Below, piece after piece: positions 8,849 to 17,875 of a stretch of DNA of 64,000 nucleotides. The stretch comes from an uncultured Lachnospiraceae bacterium (GTDB taxonomy: Bacteria > Bacillota > Clostridia > Lachnospirales > Lachnospiraceae): NCBI GenBank assembly GCA_910585965.1, contig CAJUHH010000010.1, forward strand, positions 1-64,000. Direction: 5' to 3'. Made by a program: the position numbers and the translations under genes. The notes under the pieces are model-generated. The model worked only from the letters and a program-made list of their open reading frames with translations. It ran no database searches and was not told where the DNA came from. Position 1 is the first letter of the stretch; each line of letters starts with the position of its first letter.

Positions 8849-9985
8849 ATGGAAAATGAACAAAGAGAAACAGCTTATCAGGAAACAAAAGAAGAACATA
8901 GCAGTAACAATGGAGGTTATACGGGCAATCCCTTTGCCGATATGGAAAGCGGATTCTGCAAAAGATGCCGGTGCAGGACGATAGACCGCAGCGAAAACCC
9001 GGAGTCCATTTTATGCAGGGACTGCCGGGAAGAACTGATTCGTTTAAAAATCCCCAGGATCTTTTATCTGGTCGGCGCTGTCGTCCTTTTCTTGTCCGTG
9101 CTTACCTTCGCCGCCTCCATAAAAGGCCTGCACAATCTGGGCGCATACAGCAAATCCCGAAGCATAGCCGAAGAAGGCCATGTGATTACTGCATTGGATG
9201 ATCTGCTATATGTTCTGGAAGAAAATCCCGATAACAAAAATGCGGCCATCAGGCTTGCCGATTTGGGAATGAAATATGCTTATTATGATTATGCGGCATA
9301 TGCCATAGATAACTATCTGGCCGGAAAAGAAGTTTCGGACAGCCAGTATGACAAACTGAATTCCTACATCCGAAAACTGGACAGATATTATGCGACCTAT
9401 GACCTATATAGCGAAATCGCGGAGGATTTATTGGGAAATGCTTCCGATACGGAAGATGTTGCTGAAATTTTAGATGAATTCAAACGCCAACTGTCTGCGC
9501 ATATCGGAGATGGCGATTACGACCAGGCATTGCTGTACTATTATCTGGGATATATGTCCGCCGATGAAGAAGAACGAATCTCCTGCCTGCAGGAATGCAT
9601 CAACCAGAATCCTTACTTTTATGACGCACAAGCGCAGATTGCCACTTACTACCGCAGAAACGGGGAACTGGAAAAAGCGAGGAAACAGCTGGAAGAAATT
9701 TACCAAGTGAACAAAGAAGATTATTCCATCCTAAGGTCTTATGCCACGCTGGAGCTGGTGGAAGGGAACCTGGCACAGGGGCTTGATTATGCGCTCCAGG
9801 CCTATGAACTTTACCCGGAAGGGGAATACGTGATCGATACCTACATCGTCGCACTGGCGGCAAACGGCATGACAGAGGAGGCCGAAGCACTCGTTGAACA
9901 GTACAAAAACGACTATCTGTTCGACGACGACCTCTATGAATTTCTTGACGGGGAAACCACGCTGGAAGAATATTATATCGGATAA
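8849..9985 (+). CDS. Zinc-ribbon / transmembrane / TPR-repeat protein
   Basis: A 378-residue protein. Residues ~31-58 form a Cys4 zinc-ribbon-like unit (CKRCRC...CRDC), residues ~70-92 one membrane helix, and the remainder alpha-helical repeats of TPR type (for example EENPDNKNAAIRLADLG, LEKARKQLEEIYQVN and LAQGLDYALQAYELYP). The order suggests a membrane-tethered scaffold with the TPR part outside the cell, but topology is inferred. No enzymatic motif is seen. It lies between the small membrane protein and the M50-like gene, with which it is probably cotranscribed. Confidence 0.75.
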   Translation: MENEQRETAYQETKEEHSSNNGGYTGNPFADMESGFCKRCRCRTIDRSENPESILCRDCREELIRLKIPRIFYLVGAVVLFLSVLTFAASIKGLHNLGAYSKSRSIAEEGHVITALDDLLYVLEENPDNKNAAIRLADLGMKYAYYDYAAYAIDNYLAGKEVSDSQYDKLNSYIRKLDRYYATYDLYSEIAEDLLGNASDTEDVAEILDEFKRQLSAHIGDGDYDQALLYYYLGYMSADEEERISCLQECINQNPYFYDAQAQIATYYRRNGELEKARKQLEEIYQVNKEDYSILRSYATLELVEGNLAQGLDYALQAYELYPEGEYVIDTYIVALAANGMTEEAEALVEQYKNDYLFDDDLYEFLDGETTLEEYYIG

Positions 9986-10005
9986 TATAAAGGAGTTTTA
10001 CCATT

Positions 10006-10554
10006 ATGATTATACCAGGCATACTGATATCCATACTCACATTTCCGGGAGTTGCCGTCCACGAACTGGCCCACCAGATCTTTTGCAGGATCTGCCGGAT
10101 TCCGGTTTACGAAGTCAAATACTTCCAAATGAAAAACCCTTGCGGCTATGTCCTGCATGAGCCTGCTTCCAACCCATGGAAAAACCTGCTCACAGGGCTT
10201 GGTCCGTTTTTCGTCAACACATTTTTAGGCATTCTTATCACCCTGCCCGCCTATGCCAATGTTTTCGGCTATGGCTCCCATCCCAGCCCGTTCATCCAAC
10301 TATGCAGCTATCTCCTCTACTGGCTCGGCGTGTCAATCCTCATGCATGCCTTCCCAAGCACCGGAGATGCCAAATCGCTGATCACAAACGTACTAAAAAA
10401 TAAAGAAGTCAATTTCCTGGCAAAAGCAGTAACCGCGCCCTTTATCGGCCTGATCTACCTCGGAGCGCTCGGCTCCATGTTCTGGCTGGATCTCGCCTAC
10501 GGCATCAGCATCTCCATGCTCCTCCCCCAACTAATCAGCACATGGCTATTCTAA
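10006..10554 (+). CDS. M50-like membrane metalloprotease homologue
   Basis: A 182-residue polytopic membrane protein with the zinc-binding motif HELAH (HExxH, about residues 21-25) at the cytoplasmic end of the first helix. The second conserved segment, FPSTGDAKSL (about 114-123), could supply the third ligand Asp, as in site-2-protease-like families. Four to five hydrophobic segments are visible. The true M50 second motif (NxxPxxxxDG) is not clear, so protease activity is uncertain. AAAGGAG lies 11 bases before the ATG. It is the last gene of the 7989-10554 plus-strand run. Confidence 0.72.
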   Translation: MIIPGILISILTFPGVAVHELAHQIFCRICRIPVYEVKYFQMKNPCGYVLHEPASNPWKNLLTGLGPFFVNTFLGILITLPAYANVFGYGSHPSPFIQLCSYLLYWLGVSILMHAFPSTGDAKSLITNVLKNKEVNFLAKAVTAPFIGLIYLGALGSMFWLDLAYGISISMLLPQLISTWLF

Positions 10555-10654
10555 TTCCAATATCCACCACTGACCGCCAAGATACATCTAACCAAAGCAT
10601 CTAACTATTCTAATTCCATATATCCACCACCGACCGCCAGGATACATCTGGCCG
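10546..10654. repeat. 59-bp tandem duplication at the end of the M50-like gene
   Basis: CTATTCTAATTCCA starts at 10546 and again at 10605. The following bases (tatccaccac-gaccgcca-gatacatct) repeat with a few changes, until the second copy runs into foldback element C at 10650. The first copy contains the last codons and stop of the upstream gene. Confidence 0.8.
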
Positions 10655-10869
10655 CTGGGAAGGAAGCTGGAGAAACCCAAGGGGGGTAAGCGGGAAGGGG
10701 GATTCGGCGGCGGAATGCTGGTGGTTACGGCTTCTGCACGATGGAGATGAGACTCTCCCAAGAGGCTCATCGGAATGTCCCGTGCAATAGAGTAACCACC
10801 AGCATTCTGTAGCCGGATCCCCCTTCCTGCTTACCCCCCTGGATTTCTCCAGCTTCCTTCCCAGCGGCC
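10650..10869. repeat. Foldback element C: long GC-rich inverted repeat
   Basis: Left arm 10650-10728 and right arm 10792-10869 (about 78 bp each) are nearly complementary, with small bulges. The 63-base loop folds again: TGCACG (10735-10740) pairs with CGTGCA (10781-10786), and GATGAG-A-CTCT-CCCA-AGAG-G-CTCATC (10746-10771) forms a nested hairpin. Loop, arms and termini are unlike elements A and B. It lies between two convergent genes, where it could also stop transcription from either side, although no U-run follows. Confidence 0.88.
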
Positions 10870-10873
10870 GGGC

Positions 10874-11476
10874 TTATACCACCCCCATCTTCCTCAGCTC
10901 TTCTACCGCCTGCCCCCTATCCTTAAAATGAACCGTGTGCATTCCAAATGCCTCCGCAGGCGGTAGGTTTTTCTCCGTGTCATCCAGAAAAACACACTCC
11001 TCCGGCTTTAAATGATATCGGTCCATCAAAAGCTGGTATATTTCTGATTCCGGCTTCACCATCTTATCCCGGAAAGAGAGGATGCCGCCGTCCACATAAT
11101 CCAGAAAATCCAAGACATCCCTGCAATCCTCATATGCCTTATGGGCAAAATTAGAAAGCACCAGCACCTGGTATCCTTTCTCCTTCAATTCCTGGATCCA
11201 CGGTATGGCATAATCATACCGCACAAGCATGCCGTCAATATTGTCCAGCGTTTCCCGCAGCTCTTTTTCAATTCCCGGATCGTTTTTAATAAACAAATCC
11301 ATAATTTCCTCATCGGACAAAGCGCCCCTGTCGTGTTCCTGCCAGGAGCGGCTTTCTACCGTTGCTTTTGCCAGACGCTGGAAAATCTCTTCCGAATAGC
11401 CGAAACTGCGGAAATACTCCTCCCAGGCAAACCCGGCGAGCACGTTGCCGATATCAAAAATAACTGTCTTGATCAT
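10874..11476 (-). CDS. HAD-family hydrolase
   Basis: A 200-residue haloacid-dehalogenase-superfamily protein resembling the YihX/epoxide-hydrolase N-terminal-like phosphatases. Motif I is VIFDIGNV (nucleophile Asp8; the usual second Asp is Gly, as in this subgroup). Motif II is VLVLSNF (about residues 105-111), motif III the lysine in MVKPESE (about 138-144), and motif IV CVFLDDTEKN (about 160-169). The substrate is unknown, probably a small phosphate ester. Its start overlaps the 3' end of the LysR gene by 23 bp, so the two are likely cotranslated. Confidence 0.88.
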   Translation of the reverse strand: MIKTVIFDIGNVLAGFAWEEYFRSFGYSEEIFQRLAKATVESRSWQEHDRGALSDEEIMDLFIKNDPGIEKELRETLDNIDGMLVRYDYAIPWIQELKEKGYQVLVLSNFAHKAYEDCRDVLDFLDYVDGGILSFRDKMVKPESEIYQLLMDRYHLKPEECVFLDDTEKNLPPAEAFGMHTVHFKDRGQAVEELRKMGVV

Positions 11477-12383
11477 TTTCTTTTTTTACCTCCTCGTCGC
11501 TCGCAGATATCAAATCCAGAAGCTTCCTTCCTGCCGCCGACAACGGGTTTTTCCCATCCGTTACGATGCAAAAATGCCTCTTTGGAATAATTTTATTAAA
11601 CCGCAGGGCGAACAGCTTTCCCGCCTCCAGATATTCCTCCGCAAATTCTCTCATAACGCATCCGATGCCCATATTACGCAGCGTAAATTGAACAATCATG
11701 TCGCTGGTGGCCAGCTCGAATTCTGAATGAAGCGCTACCCCGTTTTCTTCCAGAAAGGCATCCATAAATTTCCTCGTACTCGTTTTCTTCTCCAAAGATA
11801 TGATCGGTAAGTTTTCCAGCTCCTGCAGATCCAGCATCCGGTTTTTGTAGGATCGAAACTTCAGCCCGCCGATAAAAATATCCTCAATTTCTTTCACCCT
11901 GGCCGCCTCGATACCCGGTGCGCTTTCAAAGGGCGTGCTTACCACGCCGAAATCAATCTTCCCTTCCAGCAGGGAATCCAGCGTTTCCGGCGTAGGCGCG
12001 TTGGAAACCGTTACTTTTATCCCCGGATACTGCTCATGGAACTGCTCCAGATAGGGCAGCAGGTAAAAACGAAGCGTCATGTCGCTGGCGCCGATCCTCA
12101 GTTCCCCGATCTCCAGATCCAGCATCTGCGCCAGCTTTTTCTCCCCAAGTTCGATCTGCTCATAGCCCTTCGATACATACCTGGCCAGAATCTCCCCTTC
12201 CGCCGTCAGCCGCACGCCCCTAGAAGTGCGGATAAAAAGTTGGGTTCCCACTCCGTTCTCCAACAATTTTACCGCCTGGCTCACCGCCGGCTGGGAAATA
12301 GCCAGGTGTTCCGCCGCAAGCGTCAGACTGCGGTATTTCGCTACATAATAAAAAACCTTATAATACTCCAGATGGTTTGTCAT
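11454..12383 (-). CDS. LysR-family transcriptional regulator
   Basis: A 309-residue LysR regulator. The winged helix-turn-helix occupies residues 1-60 (LTLAAEHLAISQPAVSQAVK). The effector-binding domain follows from about residue 88, with two periplasmic-binding-protein-like lobes (IGASDMTLRFYLLPYL...). It begins 5 bp after the purA stop on the same strand and overlaps the HAD gene downstream, so it may be read through from the purine genes. Targets are not evident. Confidence 0.92.
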   Translation of the reverse strand: MTNHLEYYKVFYYVAKYRSLTLAAEHLAISQPAVSQAVKLLENGVGTQLFIRTSRGVRLTAEGEILARYVSKGYEQIELGEKKLAQMLDLEIGELRIGASDMTLRFYLLPYLEQFHEQYPGIKVTVSNAPTPETLDSLLEGKIDFGVVSTPFESAPGIEAARVKEIEDIFIGGLKFRSYKNRMLDLQELENLPIISLEKKTSTRKFMDAFLEENGVALHSEFELATSDMIVQFTLRNMGIGCVMREFAEEYLEAGKLFALRFNKIIPKRHFCIVTDGKNPLSAAGRKLLDLISASDEEVKKENDQDSYF

Positions 12384-12388
12384 ATTTT

Positions 12389-13669
12389 CTATTTCTTTCT
12401 ATATATAATATCATCTCTCCCCGGCCCATTGCTTACCATCGTGATTGGATAACCGATCTGTTTCTCGATAAACTCCACATAGTTCCTGCAATTTTCCGGC
12501 AGCTTTTCATATTCCCTGATTCCACGGATATCGCACTTCCATCCGGGCAGCGTCCTCAGGACGGGTTTTGCTTTTTCCAGCTTTGCCGTCACCGGGAAAT
12601 CCGTTATTTCCTCCCCGTCAATTTCATATGCCACGCAGACGGGGATCTCATCCAGATAACCAAGCACATCCAATACCGTGAAAGCTACGTCCGTAGTCCC
12701 CTGCAGCCGACAGCCATATTTGGAAGCCACGCAGTCGAACCAACCCATCCTTCTGGGCCGCCCGGTGGTCGCTCCGTATTCGCCGCCGTCGCCGCCGCGC
12801 CGTCTCAGTTCCTCCGCCTCTTCCCCAAAAATCTCGGATACGAAAGCGCCCGCTCCCACCGCAGAGGAATATGCCTTGCAGACCGTCACGATTTCCTTGA
12901 TCTCATAAGGCGGAAGCCCCGCGCCGATCGCGCCGTATGCCGCCAGCGTGGAGGACGATGTCACCATAGGGTAAATGCCGTGGTCCGGGTCTTTCAGCGT
13001 CCCGAGCTGTCCTTCCAGAAGAATCGTTTTCTTTTCTTTCAGCGCCCGGTCCAGATAGGAAGACACATCGCATACATAGGGCGCTATCATTTCCCGATAA
13101 CTGTGCAGGGTGGCAAGAAGTTCCTTTCCATCGATGGAAGGCTTGTGGTAAAGATGCTCCAGCAGCACATTTTTCATTTCCACTGTCTTCTCTGCCTTTT
13201 CCTTTAACAGCTCCTCGTCAAAAAGCTCGCTCACCTGGAACCCCGTCTTCGCGTATTTATCCGAATAAAAAGGCGCTATGCCGGACTTTGTGGATCCGAA
13301 GGATTTTTTCCCTAACCGTTCTTCCTCATATTGGTCGAATAAAATATGGTACGGCATCACGATCTGCGCCCTGTCCGACACCAAAATCCTGGGCATGGGG
13401 ACTCCCCTGCCCGTCAAAGTTTCTATCTCCTGAATAAGCATAGGGATATTCAGGGCTACTCCATTGCCGATCACGCTGGTGGTATGGCTGTAAAACACTC
13501 CCGACGGCAGCGTATGCAAGGCAAATTTTCCATAATCGTTCACAATCGTATGCCCTGCATTGGCTCCTCCCTGGAAACGGATAATAATATCCGCCTCCTT
13601 CGCCAGCATATCCGTGATCTTCCCTTTTCCCTCATCGCCCCAGTTCGCTCCTACTACTGCTTTTACCAT
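12389..13669 (-). CDS. purA: Adenylosuccinate synthetase
   Basis: Makes adenylosuccinate from IMP, aspartate and GTP, the first committed AMP step. At 426 residues it fits the family. N-terminal NWGDEGKGKITD is the GTP P-loop with catalytic Asp; QGGANAGHTI contains the catalytic His; SFGSTKSGIAPFY is the IMP loop; and GATTGRPRRMGW lies near residue 295. The start at 13669 gives the usual MVKAVVGANWGDEGKGK; an in-frame ATG 45 bp upstream would add an atypical tail. It follows the PurF-like gene after 167 bp. Confidence 0.95.
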   Translation of the reverse strand: MVKAVVGANWGDEGKGKITDMLAKEADIIIRFQGGANAGHTIVNDYGKFALHTLPSGVFYSHTTSVIGNGVALNIPMLIQEIETLTGRGVPMPRILVSDRAQIVMPYHILFDQYEEERLGKKSFGSTKSGIAPFYSDKYAKTGFQVSELFDEELLKEKAEKTVEMKNVLLEHLYHKPSIDGKELLATLHSYREMIAPYVCDVSSYLDRALKEKKTILLEGQLGTLKDPDHGIYPMVTSSSTLAAYGAIGAGLPPYEIKEIVTVCKAYSSAVGAGAFVSEIFGEEAEELRRRGGDGGEYGATTGRPRRMGWFDCVASKYGCRLQGTTDVAFTVLDVLGYLDEIPVCVAYEIDGEEITDFPVTAKLEKAKPVLRTLPGWKCDIRGIREYEKLPENCRNYVEFIEKQIGYPITMVSNGPGRDDIIYRKK

Positions 13670-13836
13670 AATATGATCCCTCCTGCACTCATCTGTCTTT
13701 TCTGCTCTCGCCATTCCGATAACTGACTTTTACCAGATGATTATACCCAATATCTTATCATAAGTAAAATCAATATATATTATGCTTGCCATAAGGGAAA
13801 ATTATGCATGGCCGGATGCCGGACAGTCCGCCTCTA

Positions 13837-15240
13837 TTATTCTTTTCCATCCCAGCAGTACGTGCAAAGCTTGCACCGATCGATCCCTACCGATTCAATC
13901 ATATCATCCAGCCGGTGGTAGCGCAGGGAAGTAAAGTTCAGCTTTTCGCCCACACGATTCACCATTTCTTTATATTCTTCCGTCTCAGGGTCGGAATAAG
14001 CCTCCAGGCGGGTAAATCTGCCCTCTCTCTCCAGCTCCTTCAACACCTGGCGGGTAATCAGATCCATCTCCGAAGTGGAGCGGGAAAAATTCAGGTACTT
14101 GCAGCCGTAAAGCAGGGGCGGACAGGCAGGGCGGATATGTACCTCTTTCGCGCCACTCTGGTATAAGAATTCTGTCGTTTCCCTCATCTGCGTTCCCCGG
14201 ACGATGGAATCGTCAATCAGCAGAAGGCTCTTATTCTGGATCAGGTCATGCACCGGGATCAGCTTCATTTTCGCGATCAGGTTCCTCTTGCTCTGTATCG
14301 TCGGCATGAACGAGCGGGGCCAGGTAGGCGTATACTTGATAAACGGACGGGAAAATGGAATCCCTGACTCGTTGGAATAGCCGATGGCATGCGCCGTGCC
14401 GGAATCCGGAACCCCGGCCACGATATCGGGTTCCACGTCATCCCGTTTTGCCAGCAGGGAGCCGCAGCGATAGCGCATTTCTTCCACGCTGATCCCCTCA
14501 TAGGAAGAGGAAGGATAACCATAATACACCCATAAAAACGTGCATATTTTCATATCTTTTCCGGGAGCCGCCAGCGTATGCATCCCATCCGGCGTAACGA
14601 TTACGATTTCGCCCGGCCCCAGCTCTTTTTCTTCCACATACCCCAGGTTCAGATAAGCGAAGCTTTCAAAAGAAATACAATAAGAATCCTCTTTTTTCCC
14701 GATGGAAACCGGCGTCCTTCCCAGCCTGTCCCTCGCCGCATAGATTCCCTTTGGCGTCATCAGGAGGATCGTCATGGAGCCTTCGATCAATTCCTGCGCA
14801 TATTGGATGCCCTCCACCAGATTTTCCCTCTGGTTGATGACAGCAGCCACCAGCTCCGTGGCATTAATATCCCCGCCGCTCATCTCCAGAAAATGGGCAT
14901 TCCCGTTTTTAAAGATTTTATCGACGATCTGGTCCGTATTGTTGATCTTCCCCACCGTCTCTATCGCATACGTCCCATGATGGGAACGCACGATCAGAGG
15001 CTGCGGCTCATAATCGGAAATACAGCCGATCCCCATATATCCCTCCATCTCATTTACATCTTTATCAAATTTGGTGCGGAAAGGGGCATTCTCAATGTTA
15101 TGTATGGAACGGTCAAACCCTTTTTCCCCATAAACCGCCATTCCGGCCCTTCTTGTTCCCAGATGGGAATGGTAATCCGTCCCGAAAAACAAATCAAACA
15201 TGCAGTCATTCTTCGATGCCACTCCAAAAAATCCACCCAT
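13837..15240 (-). CDS. Amidophosphoribosyltransferase-like protein lacking the N-terminal cysteine
   Basis: A 467-residue PurF homologue. The phosphoribosyltransferase half is intact: PRPP loop LLIDDSIVRGTQ (about residues 338-349) and AGVPDSGTAHAIGYS. The C-terminal CKLCTYCW and an upstream CPPLLYGC resemble the [4Fe-4S] ligands of Bacillus-type PurF. The glutaminase half keeps the Ntn fold (GTRRAGMAVYG, GIGCISDYEPQP), but the mature N-terminus reads MGGFFGV where canonical PurF has MCGIFGI, so the nucleophilic Cys is a Gly. It sits between purB and purA, so a purine role is likely, perhaps using ammonia or a partner glutaminase. Confidence 0.85.
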   Translation of the reverse strand: MGGFFGVASKNDCMFDLFFGTDYHSHLGTRRAGMAVYGEKGFDRSIHNIENAPFRTKFDKDVNEMEGYMGIGCISDYEPQPLIVRSHHGTYAIETVGKINNTDQIVDKIFKNGNAHFLEMSGGDINATELVAAVINQRENLVEGIQYAQELIEGSMTILLMTPKGIYAARDRLGRTPVSIGKKEDSYCISFESFAYLNLGYVEEKELGPGEIVIVTPDGMHTLAAPGKDMKICTFLWVYYGYPSSSYEGISVEEMRYRCGSLLAKRDDVEPDIVAGVPDSGTAHAIGYSNESGIPFSRPFIKYTPTWPRSFMPTIQSKRNLIAKMKLIPVHDLIQNKSLLLIDDSIVRGTQMRETTEFLYQSGAKEVHIRPACPPLLYGCKYLNFSRSTSEMDLITRQVLKELEREGRFTRLEAYSDPETEEYKEMVNRVGEKLNFTSLRYHRLDDMIESVGIDRCKLCTYCWDGKE

Positions 15241-15346
15241 ACCTTTTACCTGACTCCTTTCTCATCGCTTTCATTGCAAGCACAAAAGCGCATCCTCAAA
15301 GCCTCCGCCTCGCTGCGGCCTTAAAAATACGCTTATTTTACACTTT

Positions 15347-16780
15347 TTATACATGAATCTCCGCTTTCATGCCAAGCAGTTCTTCATTTTCCTTTAAAAC
15401 CAGCTCTATCACATTCTTCAGGAAAGCTTCCACCTGTTCCCTGGAACGGCCGATATATCTGGACGGCTCCATCGTCTTGCGCAAGTCCTCCAGAGTCATA
15501 TTAAACGCCGGATCTGCCGCAATCAGTTCCAGCAGATTGTTCTCCCCGCCTTCCACCTTCACATTTCTTCCCGCTTCCATGGAAAGAACCCGTATCTTTT
15601 CATGCAGTTCCTGCCTGTCGCCCCCAGCTTTTACCGCGTCCATCATAATATTTTCCGTCGCCATAAAAGGAAGCTCGCTCATCAGCCTTTTCTCGATCAC
15701 CTTCGGATACACGACAAGCCCGTCCACCACATTCAGGCACAGATCCAGGATCCCGTCTACAGCAAGGAACCCTTCCGGAATGGAAAGCCTCTTATTGGCC
15801 GAATCGTCCAGCGTCCGCTCAAACCACTGGGTGGCCGAAGTGATCGCCGGATTTAAAGCATCGATCATCACATATCTGGCTAAGGAAGCGATCCGCTCGC
15901 TCCTCATGGGATTGCGCTTATATGCCATGGCTGAGGAACCGATCTGGCCTTTTTCAAAAGGCTCTTCCACTTCTTTTAAATGCTGCAGCAGCCGGATATC
16001 ATTGGACATCTTATGGGCGCTGGCCGCAATGCCCGCCAGCACGTTCGCCACCCTCGTATCCACCTTCCGCGAATAAGTCTGTCCCGACACAGGATAACAT
16101 TCCTGAAAACCCATTTTTTCCGCGATCATCGGGTCGATCTTGTCAATAATCTCCTGGTTCCCGTCAAACAGTTCCAGAAACGAAGCCTGTGTCCCCGTCG
16201 TTCCTTTTGACCCGAGAAGTTTCATATGGGACAGGACATGATCCAAATCTTCCAGATCCAGACAAAACTCCTGCATCCACAAAGTCGCCCTTTTCCCCAC
16301 AGAAGTCGGCTGCGCCGGCTGGAAATGCGTAAATGCCAGCGTCGGCTGCGCCTTATACTTGTCCGCAAAATCCGCCAGCTCCTTAATGACGTTCACCAGC
16401 TTCTTTTTCACCAGCTCCAGCGCCCTCGTCATGACGATAATATCCGTATTATCGCCCACATAGCAGGAAGTCGCCCCCAGATGGATGATCCCTTTCGCCT
16501 TCGGGCATTGTACGCCATATGCATACACATGGCTCATCACATCGTGGCGCACTTCTTTCTCGCGCGCCTTTGCTACATCGTAATTAATATCTTCCGCATG
16601 AGCCTTCAATTCATCGATCTGCTCCTGCGTAATATTCAGCCCAAGATCCTTTTCCGTCTCCGCCAAAGCAATCCATAATTTTCTCCATGTCCTGAACTTC
16701 ATATCAGGGGAAAAAATATACTGCATTTCCTTACTGGCATAGCGCTCGGAAAGAGGGCTCTGATACCTGTCCGTACTCAT
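15347..16780 (-). CDS. purB: Adenylosuccinate lyase
   Basis: Cleaves adenylosuccinate to AMP and SAICAR to AICAR (two steps of purine synthesis) and belongs to the fumarase/aspartase superfamily. The 477-residue protein carries the signature SSAMAYKRNPMRSERI (about residues 286-301) with the mobile catalytic-Ser loop, plus TSVGKRATLWMQE and the THFQPAQPTS segment with the general-acid His region (about 156-165). AAGGAGAGG precedes the start. It lies 19 bp after purC and 106 bp before the PurF-like gene, in one transcription unit. Confidence 0.96.
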   Translation of the reverse strand: MSTDRYQSPLSERYASKEMQYIFSPDMKFRTWRKLWIALAETEKDLGLNITQEQIDELKAHAEDINYDVAKAREKEVRHDVMSHVYAYGVQCPKAKGIIHLGATSCYVGDNTDIIVMTRALELVKKKLVNVIKELADFADKYKAQPTLAFTHFQPAQPTSVGKRATLWMQEFCLDLEDLDHVLSHMKLLGSKGTTGTQASFLELFDGNQEIIDKIDPMIAEKMGFQECYPVSGQTYSRKVDTRVANVLAGIAASAHKMSNDIRLLQHLKEVEEPFEKGQIGSSAMAYKRNPMRSERIASLARYVMIDALNPAITSATQWFERTLDDSANKRLSIPEGFLAVDGILDLCLNVVDGLVVYPKVIEKRLMSELPFMATENIMMDAVKAGGDRQELHEKIRVLSMEAGRNVKVEGGENNLLELIAADPAFNMTLEDLRKTMEPSRYIGRSREQVEAFLKNVIELVLKENEELLGMKAEIHV

Positions 16781-16799
16781 AGTCCTCTCCTTTTTCCCT

Positions 16800-17507
16800 T
16801 TATGCTAATCCGAGGCGCTTGAACACCTCGTTATATGCTTCTTCCACATTCCCCAGATCCCTGCGGAAACGATCCTTATCCAGTTTTTCGTTTGTATGTA
16901 CATCCCAAAGCCTGCATGTATCCGGCGAAGTCTCGTCCGCCAGCAAGATCTCGCCATGGAAACGCCCGAATTCGATCTTAAAATCGATCAGTTTAATATC
17001 TGCCTGGAGGAAATAAGCCTTCAGCACTTCATTTACTTTAAATGCATATTTTTTTATCGTCTCAATTTCATCCCAGTCCGCAAGGCCAAGCGCCACTGCA
17101 AAATAGCTGTTGATCAGCGGGTCGCCCAGTTCGTCGTTCTTGTAGCTGAATTCAATGGTCGGCTCCTTGAACGGAGTGCCTTCCGGTACGCCCAGCCTTT
17201 TCGAAAAGCTGCCTGCCGCCACGTTACGAATAATCACTTCCAGAGGTACGATGTCCACTTTCTTTACTGCTGTTTCCCTGTCGCTCAGCTCCTCGATCAA
17301 ATGAGTCGGCACCCCTTCTTTTTCCAAAAGCCGGAATACATGGTTCGTCATACGGTTATTAATGACGCCCTTCCCCACGATCGTCCCTTTCTTCTCCCCG
17401 TTAAAAGCCGTAGCATCGTCCTTATAGTCCACGATGACTACATCAGGATCTTCCGTTGCAAATACCTTCTTCGCTTTTCCTTCATAAAGCTGTTCCAGTT
17501 TCTTCAT
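16800..17507 (-). CDS. purC: SAICAR synthetase (phosphoribosylaminoimidazole-succinocarboxamide synthase)
   Basis: Condenses CAIR with aspartate using ATP. The 235-residue length is standard. Signatures: LYEGKAKKVF at the N-terminus, EVIIRNVAAGSFSKRLG (about residues 85-101), LIDFKIEFGR (about 176-185) and LADETSPDTCRLWD (about 191-204, ATP/metal site). ATG 17507 is chosen because GGAGGAAAG precedes it and the protein then starts MKKLEQLYEGKAKK; an upstream ATG at 17552 adds an unrelated tail. It is the first gene of the purC-purB-purF-like-purA unit. Confidence 0.96.
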   Translation of the reverse strand: MKKLEQLYEGKAKKVFATEDPDVVIVDYKDDATAFNGEKKGTIVGKGVINNRMTNHVFRLLEKEGVPTHLIEELSDRETAVKKVDIVPLEVIIRNVAAGSFSKRLGVPEGTPFKEPTIEFSYKNDELGDPLINSYFAVALGLADWDEIETIKKYAFKVNEVLKAYFLQADIKLIDFKIEFGRFHGEILLADETSPDTCRLWDVHTNEKLDKDRFRRDLGNVEEAYNEVFKRLGLA

Positions 17508-17564
17508 TCTTTCCTCCGTCCTGCCTTGTCGGCAAACTAAATTGCTAACCAACTTTCCATATGA

Positions 17565-17593
17565 AGTATATAACAGTTGTATTTATAAGTCAA
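17565..17593 (-). promoter_or_regulatory. Promoter of the purC-purB-purF-purA unit
   Basis: Minus strand TTGACT (17588-17593) and TATACT (17565-17570), with a 17-bp spacer, lie 58 bp upstream of the purC start. No PurR box or purine riboswitch was recognised between the promoter and the gene. Confidence 0.75.
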
Positions 17594-17626
17594 ACATTCC
17601 TTTTTCCTAAAATTTCAATTTAGTAG

Positions 17627-17655
17627 TTGACAAAACGACAAAAACCGTTTAGAAT
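17627..17655 (+). promoter_or_regulatory. Promoter of tRNA-Leu
   Basis: TTGACA (17627-17632), 17-bp spacer, TAGAAT (17650-17655), followed 11 bp later by the mature tRNA-Leu 5' end. It diverges from the purC promoter. Confidence 0.8.
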
Positions 17656-17666
17656 AATCCTTGCGT

Positions 17667-17750
17667 GCAGGAATGGCGGAATTGGCAGACGCGCACGGTT
17701 CAGGTCCGTGTGATAGCAATATCATGAGGGTTCAAGTCCCTTTTCCTGCA
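17667..17750 (+). tRNA. tRNA-Leu (anticodon CAG)
   Basis: An 84-nt cloverleaf with a long variable arm. The acceptor GCAGGAA pairs with TTCCTGC plus discriminator A; the anticodon stem CACGG/CCGTG encloses TTCAGGT with anticodon CAG (leucine CUG). The variable arm is GATAGCAATATC, and the T-arm contains GGGTTCAAGTCCC. CCA is not encoded; a terminator follows directly. Confidence 0.96.
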
Positions 17751-17764
17751 TTGTATAGATAGCT

Positions 17765-17806
17765 CCAAAATGCTGACGGTCAGCGTTTTGGGGTTTTTCT
17801 TTTTCT
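17765..17806 (+). terminator. Intrinsic terminator of tRNA-Leu
   Basis: CCAAAA-t-GCTGAC pairs with GTCAGC-g-TTTTGG, followed by GGTTTTTCTTTTTC. It starts 15 bp after the tRNA. Confidence 0.9.
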
Positions 17807-17875
17807 TGGGATGCCGCATATTGCTAGTTCTATATGGGATAGTCATAAAAAGAAACAGCCGCTGGGGAATTCCTT

